From Acidobacteriaceae bacterium (GTDB taxonomy: Bacteria; Acidobacteriota; Terriglobia; Bryobacterales; Bryobacteraceae), in assembly GCA_019240475.1 (NCBI GenBank), contig JAFAYI010000031.1:1-64000 (forward strand): a stretch of 64,000 bases of DNA, written 5' to 3'. Within the stretch, counting starts at the first letter, position 1, and each line of letters opens with the position of its first letter. Made by a program: the position numbers and the translations under genes. Below the pieces are notes generated by a model. It was given only the letters and a program-made list of their open reading frames with translations. It did no database searches and was not told the DNA's origin. Positions 42,916 to 52,180 of the stretch are shown here, piece by piece.

Positions 42916-44023
42916 TGGCGGCAGCTCCAATTGCCTCGGCGATCTCAAGCGTGGTGGCCTCGTCGGCGAGCAGCGCACGATGTGGCAGCCAAAAGGCGTC
43001 GAGAATCGATTGTTCGGAAACGGGGCAAGGCATGACGCGACAGGGTGCGTTCCGGTAAACGGGATTGTTGTAGAGCGTGTGTGGGTAAAACGGCTTGCAT
43101 GGTACGCCCGCAGCGGCCAGCGCGTGGAGAAAGGCATCGCGGGCAGCCGCCGGGCCGCGCAGCCGGCCAGTCATGAGATAGAAGGAGTTTTGGGTTATCT
43201 GCGGCGGCTGGGCCTGCCAGACGATTTCTTCGCAATCCGAAAGAACATTTTTCAGGAGACACGCATTGGCAGTCCGCTGGCGAATCTGACCGGGCAGGCG
43301 TTCGAGTTGAGCGAGGAGGACGGCGGCTTGAAACGCCGTGAGGCGGAAATTGGAGCCGAGGTAATGGTGCTCATAGAAACTTCTACCCGGAATCCGGCCG
43401 CAGTTGGCTAGGGCGCGGGCCCGCTCGGCAAAGGCGCTGTCCGAAGTGACCAGCATGCCGCCTTCACCGGAACAGAGCACCTTGCCGTTCTGGAAGCTGA
43501 ATGAGCCGGCGATGCCGAAGCTGCCAGCGCGCCTGCCATTCCATTCGGAGCCTTGGGCATGCGCGGCGTCCTCGATGAGGAAGAGATTGTTTTCAAGGCA
43601 GATCTTCGAGATTTCGCCGATGTTGCACATCGTGCCGCCGAAGTGGACGGCGATAACGGCTCGGGTCTTGGGTGTTAGGGCTTGACGAACCCGCTCTGGA
43701 TCAATGTTGTAGGAAGCGTGTTCGATGTCGACAAAAACGGGAATTGCTCGCGCGCGTGAGACGGCAGTTGCGGTGGTAACAAATGAAATCGCGGGAACGA
43801 TGATCTCATCCCCCGGCTGGATACCAAGCACCTCCAGCGCGAGTTCGAGCGTTACGGTTCCGTTGAAGGCGCTGATGGCGTGAGAGGCCTGCTGATAGGC
43901 GGCGAAACTCCGTTCAAATTCGGTGACGAAGGGATGGAAGCCGCCCCAATGCCCGCTTTCGAGCACGATGCGGAGCAACTCGGCTTCACGCTCGCCGGCC
44001 TGCGGCCAGGTAGGTATGTTCAT
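42881..44023 (-). CDS. DegT/DnrJ/EryC1/StrS-family aminotransferase
   Basis: This 380-residue PLP-dependent enzyme transfers an amino group to a keto-sugar nucleotide or acts as the related dehydratase. It has GDEIIVPAISFVTTATAV, VIAVHFGGTMCNI, the cofactor-phosphate region LIEDAAHAQGSEW, and the Schiff-base Lys in SFQNGKVLCSGEGG (about 190). No sugar-nucleotide gene cluster surrounds it, so the pathway is unknown; cell-surface amino sugars or antibiotic-like sugars are usual. A divergent small gene begins 73 bp upstream. Confidence 0.9.
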   Translation of the reverse strand: MNIPTWPQAGEREAELLRIVLESGHWGGFHPFVTEFERSFAAYQQASHAISAFNGTVTLELALEVLGIQPGDEIIVPAISFVTTATAVSRARAIPVFVDIEHASYNIDPERVRQALTPKTRAVIAVHFGGTMCNIGEISKICLENNLFLIEDAAHAQGSEWNGRRAGSFGIAGSFSFQNGKVLCSGEGGMLVTSDSAFAERARALANCGRIPGRSFYEHHYLGSNFRLTAFQAAVLLAQLERLPGQIRQRTANACLLKNVLSDCEEIVWQAQPPQITQNSFYLMTGRLRGPAAARDAFLHALAAAGVPCKPFYPHTLYNNPVYRNAPCRVMPCPVSEQSILDAFWLPHRALLADEATTLEIAEAIGAAATTEILSCRPGS

Positions 44024-44096
44024 CGCGCCAACTGTTTCCAGTGTAGAAAATGGGCGAGTGGGCTGGGCCCGGACGCCATGTCAGAATTGGGGCAGC

Positions 44097-44372
44097 ATGT
44101 CGGTCTACGAGGAACGCAAGGATGAGCTGGAGCGCTACGAGTTCATGATGGGCCGCGAGCGCGGCCGCCTGGCGGTGACTTTAGACTGCATCACGGACGC
44201 CATGGTGCTTGTTGGCCAGCACGGCGTATATTGCCAGAGCGCACGGCAATTGGGAAAGCCCGCGATGGACATCCAACTCATTACGAAAAGCCTTATGCAG
44301 GCGAAAGAGCTGATTGCGAGCGTGCTGGAACAAATGAAGACGGAGAAGACGGTGGATGTGGAGCGGGGCTGA
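44097..44372 (+). CDS. Small protein of unknown function (91 residues)
   Basis: The frame from ATG 44097, preceded by GGGGC, gives a soluble protein predicted mostly helical: MSVYEERKDELERYEFMM then a central part with VLVGQHGVYCQSARQLGKPAM and a long C-terminal helix MQAKELIASVLEQMKTEK. I recognise no family. Frames further upstream in the same phase run into the divergent aminotransferase gene, so the short form is preferred. It ends directly against the stop of the convergent metallo-hydrolase gene (44373), with no base between. Confidence 0.6.
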   Translation: MSVYEERKDELERYEFMMGRERGRLAVTLDCITDAMVLVGQHGVYCQSARQLGKPAMDIQLITKSLMQAKELIASVLEQMKTEKTVDVERG

Positions 44373-45005
44373 TTAGAGACCGCGCAAAAATGGATTCCGC
44401 TCTTTCTCGCGACCGATTGTTGTCTTAGGGCCGTGGCCCGGAATTACGATCGTCTCCTCCGGCAGATCGAGCAAGCGGGTCTTGATCGAAGAAAGGATTT
44501 GACGGCTGTCGCCTCCGGGTAGATCGGTGCGGCCAATGGAGTCACGGAACAAGGTATCCCCCGCGAGCAACTTATTCTGCTGCGGAATCCAAATGGAGAT
44601 GCTGCCTTGGGTGTGGCCGGGCGTGTGCAAGAGATTCAGTTCCGCGGGGCCGAGGGACAGGACGGCTCCGTCCTCGGCCCAGGTGTCGACTTCGGTCCGC
44701 TGCGGCGGCGTCATGCCGAGCCAGGCGGCTTGGACGTCGAGCATGTTGAGCAGTTCCTGATCGCGCTGATTCATGTAGACGGGCGCGCTGGTCCGTTCGC
44801 GCAGCTTGTGCGCCCCGCCGATGTGATCGATGTGGGCGTGCGTGATCACGATGGCTTTGAGTTTGAGCTGATGCCGGTCAAGAATCCGGGTAATTTCGCC
44901 GATGTCGTCGCCGGGATCCACAACAATGGCTTCACGCGTCTGTTCATCGCCCAGCACGGAGCAGTTGCATTGCAGCGGGCCAACTGGAAGGATGACGTGG
45001 ATCAT
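44373..45005 (-). CDS. Metallo-beta-lactamase-fold hydrolase (glyoxalase II-like)
   Basis: This 210-residue protein has the dinuclear-metal motif THAHIDHIGG (about 56-65), LHTPGHTQGS (about 130), LLAGDTLFRDSIGR (about 150) and IPGHGPKT (about 192). It resembles the short YcbL-type glyoxalase II-like thioester hydrolases. Its ATG overlaps the stop of the upstream membrane-anchor gene in the string TAATG, so translation is coupled to the formate dehydrogenase operon. Thioester hydrolysis such as of S-formyl conjugates would make metabolic sense there, but that is only a suggestion. Confidence 0.88.
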   Translation of the reverse strand: MIHVILPVGPLQCNCSVLGDEQTREAIVVDPGDDIGEITRILDRHQLKLKAIVITHAHIDHIGGAHKLRERTSAPVYMNQRDQELLNMLDVQAAWLGMTPPQRTEVDTWAEDGAVLSLGPAELNLLHTPGHTQGSISIWIPQQNKLLAGDTLFRDSIGRTDLPGGDSRQILSSIKTRLLDLPEETIVIPGHGPKTTIGREKERNPFLRGL

Positions 45006-46102
45006 TAGCGAGGACGCCCGGAGAGTTGACGCTGCTGCTCGAAGCTGGCTCGCGGATCGCGGGCGGACGCTTTGCCGGCGTAGAAGACTCCGAAGCGGAC
45101 GAACAGGCTGGCCGCCGAGCCGAGGACGCCGGAGACGACGCTCTTGGCTCGCGACTTTCCGGGGAGAACCGAGACTGCGATTCCGGCGATTATGGCTAGC
45201 TTGGCGGCGCGCCAGAGAAAGCCGCTAAAGCCTTCCTCGAGCGGGCGGGCGACTCGGGACACCCGGCGGGCTTCGGCCTGAAGGACCAGGAGCGCGGCGA
45301 ACTCGAGAAATTTGCCCATGAGAGCGAAACGCTCGACTGCATGGGACTCACGGGCATTTAGCCGGAAGAACTCGAAGAAAGACCCGGCGGCGGCGGCGCC
45401 CGAGGCAAGAAACAGGATCGGGTTCGTTCGGTAGGATTCCTGCCAAACGGGAACGGCGGTTTGGGAAATGAGCACGCCAGTGTAACCAGAGAGGCCGAGG
45501 CCGAACAGGCCCGCCAGCACCCCGGCGGCTTCTCCGAGCGGTTGAAGAAGCTTGGGACCGAAGGGCGCCAGAGCTGCCGCCCCGGCCGCGCTCGAAAAGG
45601 CAGATAAAATCCAGGAGCCCATGCTCATTGGCGAGCTGACCCGGAACACGCGAAGCATGTTGAGGAAGCGCGCTGGCCGGCCTAGATCGTGTATTAAGAG
45701 CCCGGAGCTGATTACGCCGCCGATGATTGCGACCCAGCGCGAGCGAATAACCAAGGAGCGCATCGATTTTGGCGCCATCAACTGGGCCGCGGCTCCTAAG
45801 GTGGCGCCCACGCCCGCCACGCCGCCAACATAGAAATAGGCCGGGATCGACCAGATCCATACGGGCTGTTTCAGCAGCGGCTGGTTGTAGTAGCTGGGGC
45901 TCGCTTGCGATTGGCTGCTGGGAACGTAAGGAAACGCCTTCGAATGAAGTACGACGTCGTGCTTGGTGGCTAAAGTTGCTTGCGAGGCTGCTTCGCCGCT
46001 CAGGGTACCGAGTGTTGTATCGATGTTACGGCCGTCGTCAGTATCGCCTGTGAGAAAGCCGATCGACTTGGGCCCGCTTCCCCTGGAATTCTGCTCGGTC
46101 AT
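45005..46102 (-). CDS. NrfD/PsrC-like membrane anchor of the formate dehydrogenase
   Basis: The 365-residue integral membrane protein has about eight hydrophobic helices. They start at WIWSIPAYFYVGGVAGVGATLGA (about 75-98; given in parts WIWSIPAYFY and VGGVAGVGATLGA) and include LLIHDLGRPARFLNMLRVF, the NrfD hallmark. NrfD-type anchors pass electrons from an iron-sulfur subunit to quinone. The ATG at 46102 gives a 70-residue cytoplasmic lead; a longer frame upstream overlaps the iron-sulfur gene and is rejected. It lies 7 bp after the iron-sulfur subunit gene, and the metallo-hydrolase start overlaps its stop. Confidence 0.9.
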   Translation of the reverse strand: MTEQNSRGSGPKSIGFLTGDTDDGRNIDTTLGTLSGEAASQATLATKHDVVLHSKAFPYVPSSQSQASPSYYNQPLLKQPVWIWSIPAYFYVGGVAGVGATLGAAAQLMAPKSMRSLVIRSRWVAIIGGVISSGLLIHDLGRPARFLNMLRVFRVSSPMSMGSWILSAFSSAAGAAALAPFGPKLLQPLGEAAGVLAGLFGLGLSGYTGVLISQTAVPVWQESYRTNPILFLASGAAAAGSFFEFFRLNARESHAVERFALMGKFLEFAALLVLQAEARRVSRVARPLEEGFSGFLWRAAKLAIIAGIAVSVLPGKSRAKSVVSGVLGSAASLFVRFGVFYAGKASARDPRASFEQQRQLSGRPR

Positions 46103-46109
46103 TTGATAG

Positions 46110-46898
46110 CTACTCCCGTGCGCTGTTGCCCAGCATGACAGATGCGAAGGCGAGCGCGGTGACGCCGATAGCGGCAAGGCCAGCAGAGATCCAACTTTTC
46201 TTGCCTTTATGAGTCGGGACTTCGGGATGCGGCGGCAGGTTGTAGACTTCGGGCTTGTCAAGCAGAAGGAAGAAAGCGTTCAGGCCTTCCGTACCCGGTT
46301 GGCTGGCAGCATCTTCTCCGTAGAGATAGGCTTCCTTGACGCCGAGCTCATGGAGTTTGTCGACGCGCTCGCGAGCGCGATGCCGCAGGTCGTTGATCTC
46401 GCCGAATTGGATGGATGCGGTGGGGCAGGCTTTTGCGCAGGCCGGCTGCATGCCGTCCTTCTGGCGGTCATAGCAGAGCGTGCATTTCCAGGCGCGGCCG
46501 TCTTCGTGATTGCGATCGATGACGCCGAAGGGACAGCCCGAGACGCAATAGCCGCAGCCGTTGCAGACATCGGGCTGCACGTAAACCGAGCCAAACTCGG
46601 TGCGGATAATGGCCCCGGTGGGGCAGTTTTCAAGGCACCCGGCACGCGCGCAATGCTTGCAAACGTCGGAGGCCATCAGCCACGCCAGGCCGCCGGTATC
46701 CGCGTCGCCGATAGGCGCCGGGCGCTCTATGAAGCTGACGTGGCGCCAAGTGCTCGATCCGAGCGCCATTGTGTTGTCATACGACATCCCGGTGAAGTGA
46801 TAGCCATCGTCCGGTAATTGGTTCCACTGCTTACAGGCAACTTCGCAGGCTTTGCAGCCGATGCAGAGTGTAGTGTCGGTGAAGAAGCCGTTTGCCAT
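46110..46898 (-). CDS. Formate dehydrogenase iron-sulfur (beta) subunit
   Basis: The 262-residue ferredoxin-like subunit has four cysteine groups for four [4Fe-4S] clusters: CIGCKACEVAC (12-22), CKHCARAGCLENC, CNGCGYCVSGC, and CTLC with the later CAKAC. A C-terminal membrane helix (about 235-256, ISAGLAAIGVTALAFASVML) anchors it, as in E. coli FdnH/FdoH. It carries electrons from the molybdenum/tungsten subunit to the NrfD-like protein. It starts 5 bp after the alpha-subunit stop and ends 7 bp before the anchor gene. Confidence 0.93.
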   Translation of the reverse strand: MANGFFTDTTLCIGCKACEVACKQWNQLPDDGYHFTGMSYDNTMALGSSTWRHVSFIERPAPIGDADTGGLAWLMASDVCKHCARAGCLENCPTGAIIRTEFGSVYVQPDVCNGCGYCVSGCPFGVIDRNHEDGRAWKCTLCYDRQKDGMQPACAKACPTASIQFGEINDLRHRARERVDKLHELGVKEAYLYGEDAASQPGTEGLNAFFLLLDKPEVYNLPPHPEVPTHKGKKSWISAGLAAIGVTALAFASVMLGNSARE

Positions 46899-46903
46899 AT
46901 CTG

Positions 46904-49900
46904 TTAGGTCTGATCGCCTTGTTTCGATTCGGGGGCGACGATGTGGTGCTTGCCTATGGGGCGCTGCTGCGCGGCGGGAAGATCCCGCAATCGCTCGCCG
47001 GGCGCATTTTCCACTTGCAGCGATACGGGTGTATGACGATCGCGGCGTCCGGGACGAATGTCGCCGGTCAGCGCCTTCGATTCCTGAATACTCACGTTGG
47101 GGTCGGCACTGAAGGCTATCAGTTCATTGGCGGAGTCGCCGGTGACCAGGCCTCGATTTCCCCAATGGTAGGGCATGCCGATCTGGTGGAAGACGCGGCG
47201 GCCCAGCTTTATGGGACGCATGCGCGCGGTCACCAGGACGCGCGTTTCGATTTCGCCACGCGCGGTGGAGACGACGGCCCAGTCGCCATTCTGCAGCCGG
47301 CGCTCTTGCGCGAGCTCCGGCGAGATCTCGCAGAACATTTCGGGTTGCAGCTCGGCGAGCCAAGAGAGCCAGCGCGACATCGCTCCGGAGGTGTGCTGTT
47401 CGGTCAACCGATATGTCGTGATGATGTATGGGAAACGCGGGTCGGAATAAGGCCGCGCCATTTTATTATCCGCCCGGGGATACTCGAGCCGCACCGGGTT
47501 GCACTGCTGGCGATAAAGCGGGTTTTCGATGACGGATTCGACAGGCTCATAGTGCGTGGGGAGCGGCCCATCCTGCAGGCCCGTCGGAGCGAAGAGCCAG
47601 CCTTTGCCGTCGGGCTGCAAGAGGAAAGCATCGTCGCCGGATATGGTGTCGATGCCGCGAGAATCGGGCGAGGCTCGGTAATCGGGCTTCTTTTCTTTGG
47701 GAAAATCCGGCACGTCGTGGCCGGTCCACTGCTGCTTTGCGTCGTCCCACCAGATGAGCGCCTTTCGCTCCGACCAGGGACGGCCATCGGAATCGGCAGC
47801 AGCGCGGTTATATAAGATGCGACGATTAGCAGGCCAAGCGAAGCCCCAATCCGGGCCGTAGTGGTAGGGGTCCGTGGCGCGCTTGCGGTTGGCGGCGCGA
47901 TTGACGCCATTCGCGTACACGCCCGAATAGATCCAGCATCCGCAGGCGGTCGAGCCGTCGCTCTTCAGTTCGGTGAAGCCGCCGACGGGCTTGCGATCAG
48001 CCGTGTAGTAGCCGTTCACTTCAGCGAGAACGGCTTCGGCGATGGGTTCTTCGATGGGGCCGTGAGTGGGATAATCCCATGCTAGATCCTGCATGGGACG
48101 GTCCTTCGGGTCGGTCGAATCGGCGTAGAGTTCTTTCAGGCGCTTGCCCAAGTGATAGGCAAAGTGCAGCTCGCTGCGGGCGTCGCCCGGTGGTTCGACG
48201 GCTGTGTGATGCCACTGCAGGATGCGCTGCGTTTGGGTAAAGCTGCCGTCCTTTTCGACGTGTGTGGCGGCGGGGAAGAAGAATACCTCGGTTCCGATTT
48301 CTTCGGCTCGCACCTCGCCGCGGTCATGTTCGGGCGAGGACTTCCAGAAATCGGCGGTTTCGATCAGCGAGAAATCGCGCACCACGAGCCAATCCAACTT
48401 GCGTAGCGCTTTGCGCTGCAAGGCGGAGTTCGACGAGCCGACGACCGTGTTCTCGCCCATGACGAAGTAGCCATGCACAGCGCCGTCGGCCATGTTGACG
48501 ACGGTGGTCAGGTGCGAATGATCGCCGGTCATGCGCGGCAGGTGAGTAAAGCAGTAATCGTTGTCGGCCGTCGCGGCATCGCCGTACCAGGCTTTGAGCA
48601 AGGAGATGCTGTACTTGGGGAACTCGGTCCACCAGCCGGCGCGGGGCGTGTAGTTTTCGTTGTACTTCTGAAGCGAGGTGTCCTTACCCGCCTTGGGCAT
48701 TGGCAGATAACCGGGCAGCAAATTGTAGAGCGTGGGAACGTCGGTTGAGCCCTGGATGGTTGCGTGCCCGCGTAATGCCAGGATTCCGCCGCCGGGGCGT
48801 CCGATGTTGCCGAGCAGTAATTGCAGAATCGCGCAGGAGCGAATGAATTGCGCGCCGGTGGAATGCTGCGTCCAACCGACCGCGTAGCAGAAGGCCGTGG
48901 TCCGCTCGCGTCCGGAGTTGCGGCACAGGAATTCGGCCATGCGATTGAACTGCTCCTGGGAAATTCCGCAGACGTGCTCCACCATCTCCGGCGTGTAGCG
49001 CTGGAAGTGGCGTTTTAGAACCTGGAACACGCAGCGAGGATGTTGAAGAGTTCGGTCGGTTGCGTGCGTCTTCGCCTCGGCGGTTTGGAAGCCCGCCGCT
49101 TTTTCGGCGTGCGACTCGGGAACGTTGTGAACGTCACGGCTTTGCGCATCGGATCCTTCATAAGACCAGGTGCCGAGTTCGTACTGCCCTTTGCCCTCCT
49201 GCCAACCGCTGAAAAGGCCATCGAGATCTTCGGCGTCCTGGTAGTCCTCCGAAACGATGGCGGCGGCGTTCGTGTAGGACAGAACGTAATCTTTGAAGTA
49301 GCGCTCGTTTTGAATGACGTAAGAGATGAGGGCGCCGAGAAAGGCGATGTCCGAACCGGCGCGGATGGGCACGTGCATATCGGCGACGGCGCTGGTTCGG
49401 GTGAAGCGCGGATCGACATGAATAATGGTGGCGCCGCGCTGCTTGGCCTGCATGACCCAGCGGAAACCGACCGGGTGGCATTCGGCCATGTTCGAGCCCT
49501 GGATGACGATGTAATCTGCATTCGCCAGATCCTGGAGCGCAGTCGTGGCTCCGCCTCTTCCGAACGAGGCCCCCAGACCGGGGACCGTGGAGGAGTGTCA
49601 AATACGGGCCTGATTTTCTATTTGGAGGATGCCGAGCGAGTTGAAGAGCTTCTTTAAAAGATAGTTCTCTTCGTTATCGAGCGTGGCGCCGCCGAGATGG
49701 GCGATTGCCAGGGTGCGATTCACCTCGTCGCCGTTTTCGGCGAAGGGCTGCCAATTCTCGTCGCGCGTTTTCTTGACGCGCTGTGCCACCATCTCCATGG
49801 CTTGGGCCAGCGGAATAACTTCCCACTCGGTTGCAAAAGGACTACGGTAGAGGACGTGCTGCACCCGTTGGCTGCTGGTAACAAGTTGGAATGTAGCGGA

Positions 49901-50182
49901 GCCTTTCGGGCACAAGCAGCCTTCCGAGATGGGCGAGTTGGGGTCGCCTTCGATGTCTAGAATCTTGTCTCCCTTGACGTAGATCAGCTGTCCGCAGCCA
50001 ACCGCGCAATAAGGGCATACCGAGGCGACGACTTTATCGGCCTCGCGAGTGCGGGGTGCGAGATTACGGCTGCGATCTGTGGCGGCGGTTTCGCCGAGCG
50101 CGTGCGGATCGCCTCGCTGCAACTGCTTCACCACGGGCCATTCGGTGGGTTTCGGTAAGCGCTTCGTCACGGACGTCCTCAT
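46904..50182 (-). CDS. Formate dehydrogenase alpha subunit, selenocysteine-containing
   Basis: The full protein is 1092 residues if the in-frame TGA at 49600-49598 is read as selenocysteine (residue 195). Around it the frame reads ENQARI-U-HSSTVPGLGASFGRGG, the same context as E. coli FdnG, and a SECIS-like hairpin follows. The N-terminus holds the cluster motif CPYCAVGC with CLCPKG (the MopB 4Fe-4S domain). Molybdopterin domains and a C-terminal dinucleotide-binding domain follow. It oxidises formate to CO2 on a bis-MGD molybdenum or tungsten centre. The ATG at 50182 is chosen; no twin-arginine signal is present, unlike FdnG, so the subunit probably faces the cytoplasm. Beta subunit, anchor and a hydrolase follow on the same strand. 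SelA/SelB/SelC genes are not in the window. Confidence 0.93.
49562..49600 (-). promoter_or_regulatory. SECIS hairpin and selenocysteine TGA codon
   Basis: Counting the U of UGA (49600) as 1, the strand reads GG at 15-16, a single U at 17, CCCC at 18-21, the loop GGUCUG at 22-27, GGGG at 28-31 and CC at 32-33. CCCC pairs with GGGG and GG with CC, leaving U17 bulged. The E. coli fdhF SECIS has a bulged U17 and the same GGUCUG loop at the same distance; these are the bases SelB reads. The match in loop, bulge and spacing makes recoding very likely. Confidence 0.93.
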
Positions 50183-50390
50183 TCTGATGGTCACCCCTTT
50201 GGCGGAGTGTCGAAACGGGTAGATCTTCCTGTTACGCGCAATACAATAGACGCGCCAAACAGTAGATGACTTCGCGGAAGAAGTTAGACCAAATTTACCT
50301 GGAGTGGGGGCTGTACACTCGAAGGCTCCCTCCGCGAGACGGCACATTGCTCGTTGGTTCGCCGCGCGCATTTTCGAAAAAAGCCGCGCC

Positions 50391-51233
50391 TTAAGGAGTG
50401 GGCCTATAGCTTCCCAGCACTCGGAAGAATTCTGTTATCTCGCGCAAATTTTCGAGCGCGTTGTTTACAGGGGCGTCGGTTTCCGAGCCGATGAGATCCA
50501 CATAAAAGAGATATTCCCACGGTTTGCCGCGCAACGGACGCGACTCGATTTTGGTGAGGTTCAGGTCGCGTAAAGCAAAACAGGCCATAGCTTTGAAGAG
50601 AGCGCCGGGGACGTTGCGGGTTGAGAATACGAGGGAGGTCTTCCAGGGGCTACTATTCGGCGCAAGGATTCCCTTCTGTTTCGTCAGCAGAAAAAAACGT
50701 GTAAAGTTCCGCTGATCATCTTCGATATTTCTTCTTAGGATTTTTCCGCCGTAAATAGACGCGGCCGACGCCGATGCTATTGCGGCTGCCCCCTGCGGGC
50801 GTTTTTCTCGCAACATTTTAACACTGCCGGCGGTGTCATAAAAAGGAACCGGCTGTATGGTTGGGTGTTTATCAAAGAATTCGCGGCACTGATTGATCGC
50901 TACGGGATGGGAAAATGCCTGGCGAATCTGGCGGAATGGGATGCCTGGCAGGGTAATCAACTGGTGGGATATACGGATGCTCGTCTCGCCTGAGATGTGG
51001 ACATTGTAAGCGAGAAGATAGTCGTAATTTTCGTGAACGCTCCCATGCAGCGTGTTCTCTATCGGTACGACAGCCGAGCTAACCAGATTTAGACGCACGG
51101 CCTCAAAGACGTCCTTGAATGTCTCGCAGGGGAGCATTGAAGCGCGTTCGCCGACCAGTTTTTGAGCCGCAGCGTGACTGAATGCTCCTAGTTCACCCTG
51201 GAATGCAGCCGATAATCGCTTATTGGGGGACAT
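50391..51233 (-). CDS. pheA: Prephenate dehydratase
   Basis: The 280-residue monofunctional enzyme converts prephenate to phenylpyruvate in phenylalanine synthesis. The catalytic domain (about 8-185) has AAFQGELGAFSHAAA, VVPIENTLHGSVHENYD and the RNFTRFF signature (Thr-Arg-Phe). A regulatory ACT domain (about 200-275) with KIESRPLRGKPWEYLFYVD senses phenylalanine. ATG at 51233 matches the family start; a TTG at 51257 would add eight residues. No chorismate mutase domain is fused. It lies 208 bp upstream of the formate dehydrogenase operon on the same strand, and divergent from the HTH regulator gene. Confidence 0.93.
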   Translation of the reverse strand: MSPNKRLSAAFQGELGAFSHAAAQKLVGERASMLPCETFKDVFEAVRLNLVSSAVVPIENTLHGSVHENYDYLLAYNVHISGETSIRISHQLITLPGIPFRQIRQAFSHPVAINQCREFFDKHPTIQPVPFYDTAGSVKMLREKRPQGAAAIASASAASIYGGKILRRNIEDDQRNFTRFFLLTKQKGILAPNSSPWKTSLVFSTRNVPGALFKAMACFALRDLNLTKIESRPLRGKPWEYLFYVDLIGSETDAPVNNALENLREITEFFRVLGSYRPTP

Positions 51234-51324
51234 CTTTGAAAGGAGGAAATCATCCAAGTTACCAGATCTTCGGCTTCAATGCGGACGCCAGTCCCGTTCG
51301 AGCACAGATCTAGGGTTCGAGAAC

Positions 51325-51345
51325 GTTCTGTTCCGATAACAGAAC
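51325..51345. promoter_or_regulatory. Palindromic operator in the pheA/regulator gap
   Basis: GTTCTGTT-CCGAT-AACAGAAC is a perfect 8-bp inverted repeat with 5-base spacer, 43 bp before the regulator ATG. It directly follows GAAC, giving the string GAACGTTC at 51321-51328. A TAAGAT box near 51368 could be the -10 of the regulator gene, so the palindrome would cover the -35 region and allow autoregulation. It may also affect divergent pheA. Confidence 0.55.
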
Positions 51346-51388
51346 AAAAACCAGCCTAAATGATGTTAAGATCAGATGCCGCCTTGCC

Positions 51389-52180
51389 ATGTTGGAAGAA
51401 CCCGGCCGAAGGCTTAGGACGCTTCGGGAACGACTGCGCTTGAAGTATCGCGACGTCGAAGAAGCTAGCCAGCGGATTGCTGGCCGGCACGGTAACGACG
51501 AATTCTTAATCGGGCTTAGTAGGTTGGCAGACATTGAGAACAAGGGGACAATCCCGTCCATCTATCGACTGTATTCCCTGTGTGCGATATACGGCCTGAA
51601 ATTCACAACCGCTTTGGACTGGTATGGTGTCGAAGTGGACCGGCTTCCAGCCGATGCCGCTGGAATTCGTTTAGGGCATACGCGCCCGATCGACTTTCGA
51701 GAGCAAGACCCAGCGTCGTCCGTAGAAATAGAAGCGGATTTCGCGGCCGGAGCGCTCGATCTGACCGGAACAACATATTTATCGCGTCATGGGCAGCGCT
51801 CGGCGAGATTGCCCGCAGAACTTCTGGACGCGCTCGATTTCAAGCGACAGCGCTACGCATTTATCGGAACGGAAGATTGGAGCATGTTCCCGATCATTCC
51901 GCCCGGCTCTTTAGTTCAGATCGACGACTCGAGGCGCCGCGTTTCCAGCGATGGGTGGGATCATGAACATGAGAGGCCAATCTATTTCCTGGAGCATCGG
52001 TCGGGATACCGGTGCGCGTGGTGTATCGAAAAGCGAGGGTTGCTGATCGTGCAGCCGCACCCGCTTTCGCAAATGCAGATCGACGTACTCCGCTATCCGG
52101 GAGAAGCGGATATCTTGGGGCAAGTTGTGGGGGTGGTTATGCGTCTTGATCCGGGGAGGAGACGCCGTAAACATTCTTGA
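51389..52180 (+). CDS. HTH regulator with degenerate LexA/S24-like C-terminal domain
   Basis: The 263-residue protein begins with an XRE-like helix-turn-helix (about 5-70: RRLRTLRERLRLKYRDVEEAS, then FLIGLSRLADIENKGTIPSIYRLYSLCAIYGL). The C-terminal 110 residues resemble the S24/LexA peptidase fold: GTEDWSMFPIIPPGSLVQID keeps a Ser-Met-x-Pro core, and ILGQVVGVVMRL the final strands. The Lys expected in the S24 dyad is not apparent (AWCIEKRG at that place), so self-cleavage is doubtful. A palindrome lies just upstream and an uncharacterised gene overlaps the 3' end by 44 bp tail to tail. Ligand and targets unknown. Confidence 0.72.
   Translation: MLEEPGRRLRTLRERLRLKYRDVEEASQRIAGRHGNDEFLIGLSRLADIENKGTIPSIYRLYSLCAIYGLKFTTALDWYGVEVDRLPADAAGIRLGHTRPIDFREQDPASSVEIEADFAAGALDLTGTTYLSRHGQRSARLPAELLDALDFKRQRYAFIGTEDWSMFPIIPPGSLVQIDDSRRRVSSDGWDHEHERPIYFLEHRSGYRCAWCIEKRGLLIVQPHPLSQMQIDVLRYPGEADILGQVVGVVMRLDPGRRRRKHS

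Noticed and set aside
49489..49600. Formate dehydrogenase alpha as a broken or frameshifted pseudogene
   Set aside because: Both halves are in the same frame separated by one TGA in the exact Sec context, with a SECIS hairpin after it; readthrough explains it without mutation.
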